Below are positions 13,841 through 22,710 of a stretch of 40,084 bases of DNA, in pieces. Origin of the DNA: Arthrobacter cavernae. Lineage in GTDB: Bacteria > Actinomycetota > Actinomycetes > Actinomycetales > Micrococcaceae. The DNA is taken from NCBI RefSeq assembly GCF_017368795.1, contig NZ_JAFNLL010000005.1:1-40084 (forward strand). The letters are read 5' to 3'. The notes under the pieces are model-generated. The model was given only the letters and a program-made list of their open reading frames with translations. It ran no database searches and was not told where the DNA came from. A program made the position numbers and the translations under genes. Positions within the stretch are counted from its first letter, which is position 1. Each line of letters opens with the position of its first letter.

Positions 13841-14674
13841 ATGGCTCAAAACTATTCAGCAGCTCACCTGAGCGAAATTGACGAACGATTCACTACAGAA
13901 TCAAAAGTCGCACCGATCATCAACAAAGGCATCCGCCTAGACTTCAACGGTAAGAAGTCTGTAACCATCTACAACGTCGATGTAGTCGCCGAAGTTGACT
14001 ACGTCCGCGCCGGTACAAACCGATTCGGTACGCTCATCGAGCTTGGAACAGGTGAACAAACCTTCACCCTCAGCCAAGACAAGAGCTTTACGTTCACAGT
14101 TGACCGCGGAAACCTCAATGACTCACAGATGGTTCAAGAGGCTCACAAAGCCGTCAAACGCCAAGTACGTGAAGTATCTATCCCGAACACTGACAAGTAC
14201 GTCCTAGCGACTCTCGTAGCCTACGCAGTGGCAAACAGCCAGGTAGACGCAACAGGTATCACCAACACGACTGCTTACCAGAAGTTCCTTGGCCTACAAG
14301 CCAGCATGGACGACGCAGAAGTACCAGCAGACGAGCGCGTGACCTTCCTGACTCCAGGAGCGCACAACCTCTTGAAGCGTGACCCTGAGTTCATCAAGTC
14401 ATGCGACACAGCATACAAAGACCTCAAAAAGGGCATCATCGGTGAAGTTGACGGCAACACACTCATCAAGGTTCCAACCTCATGGGTTCCACTCAAGACC
14501 AACTTCCTGACTGTCTACACAAAGGTAGCCGTCGTTCCTAAGAAGTTCGACATGGTCCGTGTCCTTGAAGAGGTTCAGGGTATCGACGGTGCTGTGGCTG
14601 AAGGACGTCGTTACTACGATGCTTTCATTCCAAAGAACAAAGCTAAAGGTATCTGGGTTCAAAAAGAAGCCTAG
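13841..14674 (+). CDS. Major capsid (coat) protein
   Basis: A product of 277 residues with a good ribosome site (GGAG) nine bases before the ATG. It opens MAQNYSAAHLSEIDERFTTE and contains IRLDFNGKKSVTIYNVDVV, TFTVDRGNLNDSQMVQEAHK and a C-terminal YYDAFIPKNKAKGIWV. The beta-rich layout and a late segment with a FLTPGAHNLL helix fit an HK97-fold coat of the kind found in siphoviruses and P22-like podoviruses. The position after scaffold and before the small head proteins supports this. The fold is inferred. Confidence 0.82.
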   Translation: MAQNYSAAHLSEIDERFTTESKVAPIINKGIRLDFNGKKSVTIYNVDVVAEVDYVRAGTNRFGTLIELGTGEQTFTLSQDKSFTFTVDRGNLNDSQMVQEAHKAVKRQVREVSIPNTDKYVLATLVAYAVANSQVDATGITNTTAYQKFLGLQASMDDAEVPADERVTFLTPGAHNLLKRDPEFIKSCDTAYKDLKKGIIGEVDGNTLIKVPTSWVPLKTNFLTVYTKVAVVPKKFDMVRVLEEVQGIDGAVAEGRRYYDAFIPKNKAKGIWVQKEA

Positions 14675-14698
14675 GACCAGTAAGAAAGGACTCAAAAC

Positions 14699-14881
14699 AT
14701 GTCAGTTAGTGAAACTCAGACTAGCAAGACCGGCCTCTACGTTCACAAAGAGAGCGGTGCCGAGCTAGTCGCAGTAAGTGACATCCAAGGTGACGCGTTT
14801 GTGCACCTTGGATACGAATATAAAGGTGAATACAAAGAGGCTCCTGCTGCTGAAGTAGAAGCTAAGAAAGGAACTAAGTAA
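14699..14881 (+). CDS. Small virion-associated protein, 60 aa
   Basis: A compact beta-type domain (KTGLYVHKESGAELVAVSDI) and a Glu/Ala/Lys-rich tail, with a GAAAGGA ribosome site. It lies between coat and a decoration-like gene. Phages often have a small head protein here. No family recognised. Confidence 0.6.
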   Translation: MSVSETQTSKTGLYVHKESGAELVAVSDIQGDAFVHLGYEYKGEYKEAPAAEVEAKKGTK

Positions 14882-14883
14882 CT

Positions 14884-15267
14884 ATGGCTGAAATTTCAAG
14901 TGTACGAAGTGGCTTCATCGCTGCTGACGTAACAGGAAACAAGACACTTACTGCGGCTGATTCAGGCGTTGTGCAGCGTGTAACCGCTAATGCGACGATC
15001 ACACTGCCTTCGACTGCCTTGGGCCTTACATTCGCCGTTCAGGCGGGTGTCACCACAGCTGGTAAGTTGCCAACGATCAGCGTCGCCCCGGCTGCCTTGG
15101 ATGGCGTGACGGGTAACGGCTTCACCGCAGCTGTGAACAAGGCGATCAGCCTTGACACGACTGCTGGCCGAACTGGTGACTTGTTCATCATTCGTGGTAC
15201 CGGCACAGCCGGCGTCACTGGTTGGGTCGTTGACTCAGTCATCGGTACATGGACCCGCGCTGCTTAG
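14884..15267 (+). CDS. Putative head decoration or stabilisation protein
   Basis: A product of 127 residues, almost entirely beta with Gly, Thr and Ala (RSGFIAADVTGNKTLTAADS, TANATITLPSTALGLTFAVQ, GRTGDLFIIRGTGTAGVTGW). The pattern of short strands with a NKTLTAADSG opening is common in phage decoration and fibre-head domains. The gene follows coat and precedes a terminator, which fits decoration. A fibre fragment is possible. Confidence 0.55.
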   Translation: MAEISSVRSGFIAADVTGNKTLTAADSGVVQRVTANATITLPSTALGLTFAVQAGVTTAGKLPTISVAPAALDGVTGNGFTAAVNKAISLDTTAGRTGDLFIIRGTGTAGVTGWVVDSVIGTWTRAA

Positions 15268-15290
15268 TCAGTAAATCCATAGTAAAAATT

Positions 15291-15318
15291 GCGCTCTGTT
15301 AAATCAGGGCGCTTTTTT
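15291..15318 (+). terminator. Intrinsic terminator after head genes
   Basis: An 8-bp stem, GCGCTCTG (15291-15298) with CAGGGCGC (15305-15312, one T-G pair), a six-base loop, then six T. It separates head genes from tail genes and is immediately followed by a candidate promoter. Confidence 0.85.
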
Positions 15319-15341
15319 GTATTATGAGAACAACGGACGGT
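15319..15341 (+). promoter_or_regulatory. Candidate late promoter/leader (motif copy A)
   Basis: GTATTATGAGAACAACGGAC then GGT. TATTAT (15320-15325) would be the -10; the CGGACGG block recurs after the -10 in copies B (19480) and C (22665). It lies directly behind a terminator, where a new promoter is expected. Confidence 0.5.
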
Positions 15342-15355
15342 TGCATGAGAACCAC

Positions 15356-16024
15356 ATGGCTTACGACACAGCTTCACTTGTCACTGAGATCAAACTGCTC
15401 GGCAAAGATCAGAACATAGCCGATAGCCTCGTTATTGGTTGGATTCAGGAAACCCAAGACAGAGTGATGGGCCGTCATCGTTTTCCGCAGCTCGAGAGCG
15501 TCACTATCACACCTATGATCATTGGCGATAGTACTTCTTTTCTGCCATCTGATCTACAGACAGTGGACCTACTTACGTTATCTGATCTCGAACAAACTAC
15601 AGTGCCCGAGTATATGGCGTTTAGGGACTTTGAGGAGCGGTTTAGGGCTCTACCAGTTCAATCCCAGGGCCGACCGAACTGGTACACCATCTACGCCCGC
15701 TCAGTGCGCTTTGAGAGGCCTGTGGACAAGGCATACAACATTGGCTTGAAGTATCTACGGCGACCAACCGAGCTCACCTCTGGTGTCGTGGTGCCTGACA
15801 TTCCCCAGGAATACAAGAAGCTACTTGTACATGGAGGTCTAGCGGGACTTGAGGCCTACCGGGGCAACTTCGATGTTGAAGCAATCCACCTACGTAGGGT
15901 TGAAGAGCTAGAAGAAGACATGTTGCTTCGGTACGTCACTCGACAGACAACCAGGACTTCCAAGGTGCGATCAACTGCCAAGATCACCAAGGCTCGCTCA
16001 CCTAATCAGGGGTACAGCTTGTAA
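15356..16024 (+). CDS. Head-to-tail adaptor protein
   Basis: A product of 222 residues from ATG 15356; upstream in-frame codons include only TTG starts and lie over the promoter. Mostly helical with QDRVMGRHRFPQLESVTITP and the closing helices YKKLLVHGGLAGLEAYRGNF and RVEELEEDMLLRYVTRQTTR. This resembles the adaptor (gp4-like) proteins that sit under the portal in short-tailed phages. The stop overlaps the next start (TAATGA). The call depends on pattern and position. Confidence 0.65.
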   Translation: MAYDTASLVTEIKLLGKDQNIADSLVIGWIQETQDRVMGRHRFPQLESVTITPMIIGDSTSFLPSDLQTVDLLTLSDLEQTTVPEYMAFRDFEERFRALPVQSQGRPNWYTIYARSVRFERPVDKAYNIGLKYLRRPTELTSGVVVPDIPQEYKKLLVHGGLAGLEAYRGNFDVEAIHLRRVEELEEDMLLRYVTRQTTRTSKVRSTAKITKARSPNQGYSL

Positions 16025-17982
16025 TGAAGTCTAGGTTCGGCTATCGGACTCAGATCCCGTCAACGTCCACACAGAAGGGCTCTACTCAGGCGGTCAGCTT
16101 CAAGGACGGCGTAGACACCTATAAGGACAATGACGATCTCAAGCCAACCGAACTCAGGGCCGCCATCGACGCCAGGTTCACCAAGATCGGGCGCTATAAG
16201 ACGCGCAGGGGCCTAGATCGCTACTCGGTTCCAGTAGGGGAGGCTGTCAACGCTCAGAACAGTTCCACTACCGGTGCAGGTGTCGCGACGATCTCGGCGA
16301 CTCAAGCCCTGGCGCAGCCACTTACGCTTACCGGAACTCAACGGTTGTCTCAAGTAGAAGTACGGATACGGACGACAGCCACGAGCAAGGGCGTAGTACT
16401 AGTCGAGGTACGACAGAACAACGCGGGAGTGCCTGGCGCTCTCTTGGCTCGCAGCTCGATTAGGCCGGCTGACATCGGTTCATCGTTCGCGTACAAGCCT
16501 GTCTACTTCGCCGCTGCCCCGGAGGTGACTGGTACACCCTTCGTCGTGATTAAAACACAGTCCAAGTACGCGGGAGTTTATGAGGTCTCAACGACGACGA
16601 CGGGCTCAACCGGACTCATCTCAAACGACGCTGGGTTCACCTGGACCGGGGGAGCGGTCAACGCTCTGAACGTGAAGCTCTATACGGCTCCATACAACCC
16701 AGTGCTAGGACTCATCCGTGTCAACAGGCCAAACGGCCAACGCCTTACAGTCTTCGGGGCGGGCGGTGTGATCTACCAAGTAGACGACACGACCGGCGCA
16801 ACAACCGTCGTTAAGAGCGGTTTAAGCGCGTCTGCGACGTTCTACAGGTTCGAGATGGTTCAGGATGCTATCTACTGGATAAATGGCCAGGAGAAGCCTT
16901 ACAAATGGGACTCCACGACAGTTACTCAACTGACGGCTTGTCCGTTCATTCCTGATGAACTGAGTGAGCACAAGGGGCTGATCTTCTTCTCGGACTCATC
17001 CGACTTCACTAAGTTCGCCTGGACTAACTTTGGCGAATACGACAAATTTACGAGTACCGACTTCCAATACGCGCCTGCTCCAAAGACGGCGGACGGTATT
17101 ACGGCGTTTCAAAAGCTCAACGGTATCCTCTACATCCTCACCCACAACAACAAGTTCGCATTCATGGGCGACGACAACGTGACCTTCCGCATGGATGAAG
17201 CAGCTCCACAGCGCGGCACGTTCACACAAGAGACAACCGTGTCAGACGCTAACTTCATCTACCACGCGGACTTCGAGGGTATTTGGCAGTTCAACGGATC
17301 TGAAGAAGTCAATCTTGCCAAGCCGTTCCTAGAGGATTACCTGGCTATCCCTAACAAGAACACGATGCAGCTCGACATCTACAAGAACCGCCTGTATGTC
17401 TTCTACGCCCCTTCTGGCAGCGCGGATAATACCGAGTGCTACGTCATCAACCTCCAACTCAAGAAGCTTGAGAGTCTAGACAAAGGCGCATACGTCGGTC
17501 GGACATATGGCCGGGGGACTCAAGACGATCTCTTCCTACAGGCCAGCAACCGTGTAGCCGCGGTCTATTACGCAGAGCTACCAACGAATGACTACCACAA
17601 TCTCGGCGACCAGATTCAGTACGATCTCCTTACAGGTGCCAGTCACTTTGACCAGCCGGCGGCGCTGAAACGTATCCCTAAGTGGCGACCGACCTTCGCA
17701 GCAGCCAATGCTGACTATGACGTTCGTTGCGGTTACGCGACCGATCTGTCCCTCGACTTCAACTGGCAAGACGTCCCAATGTCGGGTTCTGGCCCACGCT
17801 TCAATAACGGTGTTCTGTTCAACTCAGGCGTGCGCTTTGGAGGTGTCGGCATCATCGAGCCTGATCTCTACCTATCTGGTGAGTTCAAACGTGCTCAGCG
17901 ACGCTACCAACACATCGCAGCTCGTGAGCCAGTTGAGTTCGACAGTGAGGTACTAATGGTTGAAACCCAGAGGATTCGCTGA
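16024..17982 (+). CDS. Tail hub/nozzle protein, beta-propeller type
   Basis: A product of 652 residues. It begins with a basic strand region (YRTQIPSTSTQKGSTQAVSF), then SFKDGVDTYKDNDDLKPTEL and many repeated strands with aromatic and Gly turns (RLTVFGAGGVIYQVDD, IYWINGQEKPYKWDSTTV, GLIFFSDSSDFTKFAWTNFG, IWQFNGSEE). This repeated WxxxGxxxxY-type pattern suggests a beta-propeller, as in the tail hub (gp10-like) of P22-type podoviruses. Residues about 90-220 look like an inserted carbohydrate-binding-type beta sandwich. It is the largest tail protein besides the ejection protein. Confidence 0.68.
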   Translation: MKSRFGYRTQIPSTSTQKGSTQAVSFKDGVDTYKDNDDLKPTELRAAIDARFTKIGRYKTRRGLDRYSVPVGEAVNAQNSSTTGAGVATISATQALAQPLTLTGTQRLSQVEVRIRTTATSKGVVLVEVRQNNAGVPGALLARSSIRPADIGSSFAYKPVYFAAAPEVTGTPFVVIKTQSKYAGVYEVSTTTTGSTGLISNDAGFTWTGGAVNALNVKLYTAPYNPVLGLIRVNRPNGQRLTVFGAGGVIYQVDDTTGATTVVKSGLSASATFYRFEMVQDAIYWINGQEKPYKWDSTTVTQLTACPFIPDELSEHKGLIFFSDSSDFTKFAWTNFGEYDKFTSTDFQYAPAPKTADGITAFQKLNGILYILTHNNKFAFMGDDNVTFRMDEAAPQRGTFTQETTVSDANFIYHADFEGIWQFNGSEEVNLAKPFLEDYLAIPNKNTMQLDIYKNRLYVFYAPSGSADNTECYVINLQLKKLESLDKGAYVGRTYGRGTQDDLFLQASNRVAAVYYAELPTNDYHNLGDQIQYDLLTGASHFDQPAALKRIPKWRPTFAAANADYDVRCGYATDLSLDFNWQDVPMSGSGPRFNNGVLFNSGVRFGGVGIIEPDLYLSGEFKRAQRRYQHIAAREPVEFDSEVLMVETQRIR

Positions 17983-18335
17983 TGCCTAACAGGTTCAATC
18001 GCATCATCTCTACTGGATCGACAGCGGCAGCGTTCAACACGATCAACCAGAACTTTGCGCAGCTTGACGCAGAAGCGGTTAAGAAGCAGTTCAAGGACGC
18101 AAACGGAAACTCTATGATCTCGGGCAATCTCGGTGAAGAACTCTTCGGCACGAGCTTACTCGATAGTGAGGGCACAGGAATGTTCATGGGGCTTTACCGG
18201 GCTAACAGGTTTGGAACTGTTTACTACTTCAAGGGGACGCCTGTCGGCCTCGACGGTATGGCACCAGATGACGGTCGCATTGGATCGTGGCGAGCTAAGC
18301 CTGGTCAAAACGTAATCACCCTGCTTGGAGGCTAA
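17982..18335 (+). CDS. Tail fibre or tail-tip protein, small
   Basis: A product of 117 residues. The N-terminus (FNRIISTGSTAAAFNTINQN then FAQLDAEAVKKQFKD) is the type of helix that anchors fibres or opens trimeric fibre proteins; the C-terminus is a small beta domain ending in a Gly-rich tail. The ATG overlaps the previous stop (CTGATGCC). Probably part of the adsorption apparatus. Confidence 0.55.
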   Translation: MPNRFNRIISTGSTAAAFNTINQNFAQLDAEAVKKQFKDANGNSMISGNLGEELFGTSLLDSEGTGMFMGLYRANRFGTVYYFKGTPVGLDGMAPDDGRIGSWRAKPGQNVITLLGG

Positions 18336-19043
18336 ATGCCTGCTAACCCTACAACTTCAAATAACTTCCTCGTCACAACCGACTATCCGCTTGACAAAGT
18401 AGTTGTCGGTGGCACAGCTAACTTCACTGTGCCCGCTAACACTACTGGCGTGGGCAGGCTGGCCCACAAACTACCCTTCGCCCCACTCATGATGGGGTCA
18501 TACTCGTTGACCTCTGACTATGCTGTCCTCTATGGGCTTAACACAGCCCCTGTGTCGTTGTCCCCCGCCCTTCGTTTGTACGACTACATAGTGAATATCA
18601 ATTCAGACGCCAACGATATTATCTTTAGCGGCGAGAACTACACGGGTAGCCCGATCACCTTTTACGTCCGCTATTATGGGCTTGAGCCGTCAACGGTCGA
18701 TGCAGATTTGTTGCGCACTCAGTCAAATGTCGATAACTTCCAACTGAACACCGACTATAACTATACGAAGCTCTATCTCTCGGATTATTTCGAGTATCCG
18801 TCCTCACCGAGTACAACAAGTGTAACAACGATTATCCCGCACGGTCTTGGTCGAGTGCCTCAAGTTATGACCTGGTCTGAAAAGAGTGGGACGATTGCCC
18901 CACTCAGTGTCCACGACGCTGGAGACCTTCAAGCTGAACCTATTGCGACCTCAGTTGACGCGACCAATCTAATCATTAAAACAGAAATTGCAGGGGGCAC
19001 CCCAACTATCCGTGTCCACTACAGGGTGTATCTCGATGCCTAA
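18336..19043 (+). CDS. Virion protein with two copies of a TTDY-type beta domain
   Basis: A product of 235 residues that reads as two related halves. Copy 1 begins NNFLVTTDYPLDKVVVGGTA and ends ITFYVRYYGLEP. Copy 2 begins DNFQLNTDYNYTKLYLSDYF and ends TIRVHYRVYLDA. Each has an opening N/D-F-x-L-x-T-D-Y, a Pro-containing middle (LPFAPLMM, LGRVPQVM) and an alternating final strand. A third copy is in the next gene. Probably an outer virion or tail-tip component. Family not recognised. Confidence 0.6.
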   Translation: MPANPTTSNNFLVTTDYPLDKVVVGGTANFTVPANTTGVGRLAHKLPFAPLMMGSYSLTSDYAVLYGLNTAPVSLSPALRLYDYIVNINSDANDIIFSGENYTGSPITFYVRYYGLEPSTVDADLLRTQSNVDNFQLNTDYNYTKLYLSDYFEYPSSPSTTSVTTIIPHGLGRVPQVMTWSEKSGTIAPLSVHDAGDLQAEPIATSVDATNLIIKTEIAGGTPTIRVHYRVYLDA

Positions 19044-19447
19044 AGCAGAAAGTTTTATCCTTACAACGGACTTCGCCACCCTAAAAGAAGACAACTCGGC
19101 GTCGGTGTCTATCACCGTACCCGGTAGCAATGTCACGCCACCTGGCTCGGCCGTAACATTCTCGGCCGACCTGACAGTTGGTACGCCTGGTGCGGAACAG
19201 CGTATTCGCGTGCGGTCTAACCTCCTTGGGTCTCAGTACTATACAGGCGTTCTAAGGGTCGCACGTACGGGGTTGCCCGTTCGGCCCAGCTTTCTATTCG
19301 GTCTACACGATGGTCGCCCGTATTAGCCCTACAGTTGTTCGCTGTAGTGTAGTCATCCCGAACCCATATATTGACCCGATCACAGGGATCAGTCAGGCTG
19401 AGACGTTCACGTTCAAAGTCAACACGTTCCTATCGCCTGTTGGATAG
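19036..19447 (+). pseudogene. Third TTDY-domain gene, +1 frameshifted at a G run
   Basis: ATG 19036 overlaps the previous stop by eight bases. The product starts ESFILTTDFATLKEDNSASV, like the two domains before it, but this frame ends at TAG 19324-19326 after HDGRPY. If one G is dropped from the run at 19269-19272, the frame becomes ARTGCPFGPAFYSVYTMVAR and runs to TAG 19445-19447 with a final strand TFTFKVNTFLSPVG. That matches the CPFGP/LPFAP and ITFYVRYYG positions of copy 1. The repaired protein would have 136 residues. Mutation, programmed shift and sequencing error are all possible. Confidence 0.65.
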
Positions 19448-19479
19448 TGTTAATTATCTAGTTCACAAATACCAAGTAT

Positions 19480-19505
19480 GTTATTATCAAAATAACTTGG
19501 ACGGT
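19480..19505 (+). promoter_or_regulatory. Candidate late promoter/leader (motif copy B)
   Basis: GTTATTATCAAAATAACTTG then GACGGT. TATTAT (19482-19487) would be the -10; GTTATT and AATAAC can also pair as a small hairpin. It lies in the only gap in this part of the operon, upstream of the internal virion genes. Confidence 0.5.
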
Positions 19506-19521
19506 GTGACGAGACCTATAC

Positions 19522-20331
19522 GTGGCACGAACGCTCGACGCAATTATCTCAGAACTAGACCCCGGCTACGCTGGCAGCCGAACAACGGCTCAAAACCAGA
19601 TCAATGCCCTCCCGGGTGAGACGCAATCGCAGCTTGACGGCCTCAAAGCAACCGCCGAACAATCTCATGAAGACATCCTCGGTGGCGCTCGTCGTCGTGG
19701 CCTTGGCTTTGGCGGTATTCCAATTGGAGAACAGGTCAAGTATGACTCGACTGTCTTTAAGCCAGCCGTAGCCAATCTCTATAGCGCACAAAACGCCAGA
19801 AGGTCGTCTCTGGAAGAGTCTCTCAATGCCCTGTACAGAGATCAGAGACAACAAGCGCTCGGCATCCAACAAACCGAACTTAGCCGTGATGAGCAACAGC
19901 GCCAATTCAATGAGAATATGGCTTTCCAACGTGAGCAGATGGCACGCCAAGAAGCCGAAGCAGCCAGGGACAGGGCAGCGGCATCTACCGCCGGCATCGG
20001 AAGCTACTTCGGTGGCGGAGGGGGCGGAACGCAGGCGAAGAGTGGCGGAACTGCTCAGATGAGCCAACGCGGCGACAAGGGCTTTAGCTTCACTGACGCT
20101 AATGGCAATGCGATTAGTGCTGCAACCTTTGCCAAAACGAAGGGAATTGAGTTTCGCGCTCTACTTGATCAAATGGCTAAGGCTGGTGACAAGGGTGCGG
20201 CTCAAGCTCTTGGCTACGTCGGCAATGACTTCGGCGTCAACAATGACAAGCTTAGGCAAGAAGGGCGCGATGTGTCGAATGCGCTGTACGTCGATCAAAC
20301 AAGAAAATTACTAAACGCTTTACTTTGGTAG
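19522..20331 (+). CDS. Internal virion (DNA ejection) protein, smaller
   Basis: A product of 269 residues, GTG start. It contains a long helical, Gln/Glu/Arg-rich region (about 90-155: LSRDEQQRQFNENMAFQREQ, MARQEAEAARDRAA) and a Gly-run linker (SYFGGGGGGTQAKSGGT) before a small C-terminal helical domain. Paired with the 765-residue gene that follows after seven bases, it matches the ejection proteins of podoviruses, which leave the head first and build a channel through the cell envelope. The call rests on composition and position. Confidence 0.6.
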   Translation: MARTLDAIISELDPGYAGSRTTAQNQINALPGETQSQLDGLKATAEQSHEDILGGARRRGLGFGGIPIGEQVKYDSTVFKPAVANLYSAQNARRSSLEESLNALYRDQRQQALGIQQTELSRDEQQRQFNENMAFQREQMARQEAEAARDRAAASTAGIGSYFGGGGGGTQAKSGGTAQMSQRGDKGFSFTDANGNAISAATFAKTKGIEFRALLDQMAKAGDKGAAQALGYVGNDFGVNNDKLRQEGRDVSNALYVDQTRKLLNALLW

Positions 20332-20338
20332 GAGGCAT

Positions 20339-22636
20339 ATGGGCTGGATTGAAGACTTAAACGGTAAACAAGATATGGGCGGCGGCGAGAGTCGCTTGGG
20401 ATGGAATAGATATGCGCAACAGCAGTTTGAAGACCAACGCCGTAAGCTTCAGGATGCTCAAGACAAGAAGCCGAAAGGCAACTTCCTTACTAGCCTTCTA
20501 CCGACTGGTGGTGGAATAGCCGGAACACTGGGCGGCGCGGCAGCTGGGGCGGCAGCCGGCTCAGTCGTACCTATCCTGGGGACGGCAGTTGGTGGACTCC
20601 TGGGCGCAATCCTGGGCGGCGCTGGTGGCTCGGCACTCGGCAAGGTCGGCGAGAATGCTGTCACGGGTGAAGAAGATCTAGGCAAGGGAGTCGGCGAAGA
20701 AGCACTCATGGGCGGCCTGACATCGCTACCTATCGGGGCAGGGTTCAAGCTGGCGCGAGCTGGAGCCAAGGTAGCGACGGGACTCGGCAAGAAGTCCGCT
20801 GGTGATCTCGTGCAAGAGGCTGGCGTCTCGACTATCGGCAAGGGTTCGGTGAGTCGGATGGCGTCAAATGGCAATCTCGATCAATCTGCACTTGACGCCG
20901 TGACCCGCCTCCAGGGCGGCAAGGTGGGCGCTGAGGCCGCATCTAAGTTTGGAACGACAGGCAAGCTCAAGAACATGGGCGATCAAGCGTTGCTCTCTCA
21001 GTACGGAACCATTAGCAAGCCAATTGCACGACAGACTAACCCAACGCAAACAATCAGCACCCTGGCAGACGCAGGCATCATCAAGCCAACAGATGCAGAG
21101 CGCGTAGCCTCTGGCATCACTGGTTCAAGCGGCATCGTTAACCAGGCCGTTGCAAAAGCTGTCGATGGGGCTGGCTACGTTGATACAGGTACCCTCCGAC
21201 GCGTCTTCCAAGATGGACTCGACAACCATGGACTTGTTGAGAAAGATCGCAAGTCACTGATGACCATGTTCGATGCACAGATGAACAAGATGTCAGGTGG
21301 CGCACGGGGATCACTCAATCCAAAGGTGAATCCAACCGATGCACTGTCTAGCATGAGGTCAATCGAAGAGCGTATTGCCAACCTACAGGGAAAAGGCGGC
21401 AATTACAGTCTGCCAACGCCTGAGCGAATCGACCAGGCTAACGTGCTCAAGCTGGTACGAGATGAAATGCAGGATCAGATCTACACAGGCGCCGGGGCTA
21501 ACGCGAACCTATCTGGTGTGCTCACTCCGAAGCTGCGTGAAGACCTAGCCGCTCTCATGCCAAACAACGCCAAGTGGCAGCAATACATCGACAACAACAT
21601 CATGAACGCGACCGACGTCGGCCAGCTCCGATCAGCTCAAGCGCCTTTTGTGCGAGCGGGCAAGATCATTGATGAGGGCGATATCAACGCGCTTACGTTC
21701 GGTGGCCGTGGCGGTAATGCGTTCGCTTCAGGCGGCTTTAAGGACATGCTCGGGACGGCAGCAACCAATCTCGTCAAAGACCCGGCCGCCCGAGCAAGTG
21801 GGCGAGTACTACGCACTGCCGGCGGAGCTGGTGGTGCAAGAGGTGGCCAAGTTGGTCAATCACTTCTCGGCGCTGGCATCCGTCAAGGTGGCGGACGCGT
21901 TCTACTTAATGGTCAAGAACAACAGCCACTAGATACGACAGATCAAGAGATCGCGACGCTTGAACAGGCTCTACTACAGTCTGATGGCGGCGGGGGAGTT
22001 CCTGGCCTACATGATTCGCCTAGCGGCAACATCGACTCTTGGGACCCTAATGATCCGACCGCTATCAATCCACCGCCTAGCAATCCGTTCGGCGTCTCAC
22101 GAGATGAAGTCGGCCAGGCCCTAGTGAGAGCAATGCAGGCTAACGACAAGACGGCCGTGAGTCAGCTACAAGACCTCTACAGCATGGTTGACGACTACGA
22201 GACTCAGCAGGGCGCAACTGACCTGAACGCAACCACTCAGAAGGCTCTGGCGCAAAGCTCAAATGCAGACTCGACTCTGAGTCAGCTTGAATCCCTACTC
22301 GGTCAGGTTGGCGGCTCTGGTGGCCCTCTCGCTGGCAGATTCAGCTCATTCATGGGCGACATTGGTATGAACAACGACGTCAAGACCTACAACGACCTGG
22401 CAGCCGGCAGTATTACGCAGATCGCTAAGGCTCTTGGTGAAACTGGTGCAATGAGCGACAGCGACCGCATCGCTTACTCGGCTCTTCTGCCAAAAGTCAC
22501 AGATACACCAGAGGTCGCAGCGAATAAGTTTGCAGCTCTTCGCGCGCGAATGGCCTCAGCTCATCAGAACACTTTGCAGTACGGCGCAGGGGTTGATCCG
22601 ACGCTGGAGCAAGCCTTGCTAGGTGGAGGCTACTAG
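20339..22636 (+). CDS. Internal virion (DNA ejection) protein, large
   Basis: A product of 765 residues with a strong ribosome site (AGGAGG). Residues about 60-110 form an extended Gly/Ala-rich hydrophobic region (GGIAGTLGGAAAGAAAGSVV, GTAVGGLLGAILGGAGGSAL) that could insert in the membrane as glycine-zipper helices. The rest is largely helical with low-complexity Gly stretches and a helical C-terminus (NKFAALRARMASAHQN). Large internal virion proteins with a membrane-active glycine zipper are a hallmark of short-tailed phages. No lytic transglycosylase motif is seen. Confidence 0.65.
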   Translation: MGWIEDLNGKQDMGGGESRLGWNRYAQQQFEDQRRKLQDAQDKKPKGNFLTSLLPTGGGIAGTLGGAAAGAAAGSVVPILGTAVGGLLGAILGGAGGSALGKVGENAVTGEEDLGKGVGEEALMGGLTSLPIGAGFKLARAGAKVATGLGKKSAGDLVQEAGVSTIGKGSVSRMASNGNLDQSALDAVTRLQGGKVGAEAASKFGTTGKLKNMGDQALLSQYGTISKPIARQTNPTQTISTLADAGIIKPTDAERVASGITGSSGIVNQAVAKAVDGAGYVDTGTLRRVFQDGLDNHGLVEKDRKSLMTMFDAQMNKMSGGARGSLNPKVNPTDALSSMRSIEERIANLQGKGGNYSLPTPERIDQANVLKLVRDEMQDQIYTGAGANANLSGVLTPKLREDLAALMPNNAKWQQYIDNNIMNATDVGQLRSAQAPFVRAGKIIDEGDINALTFGGRGGNAFASGGFKDMLGTAATNLVKDPAARASGRVLRTAGGAGGARGGQVGQSLLGAGIRQGGGRVLLNGQEQQPLDTTDQEIATLEQALLQSDGGGGVPGLHDSPSGNIDSWDPNDPTAINPPPSNPFGVSRDEVGQALVRAMQANDKTAVSQLQDLYSMVDDYETQQGATDLNATTQKALAQSSNADSTLSQLESLLGQVGGSGGPLAGRFSSFMGDIGMNNDVKTYNDLAAGSITQIAKALGETGAMSDSDRIAYSALLPKVTDTPEVAANKFAALRARMASAHQNTLQYGAGVDPTLEQALLGGGY

Positions 22637-22664
22637 ATGCCTCTTTTAACGCCTACTCAACTTT

Positions 22665-22692
22665 GTTATTCTAAAAGCAGAACTTGGGCGGT
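22665..22692 (+). promoter_or_regulatory. Candidate late promoter/leader (motif copy C)
   Basis: GTTATTCTAAAAGCAGAACT then TGGGCGGT. TATTCT (22667-22672) would be the -10. It shares the TGTTATT and CTTGGxCGGT blocks with copy B and AAAGCAG with copy D. It lies in the gap before the tail-fibre gene. Confidence 0.5.
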
Positions 22693-22710
22693 TTGTGCGG
22701 TAGAAAGTGT

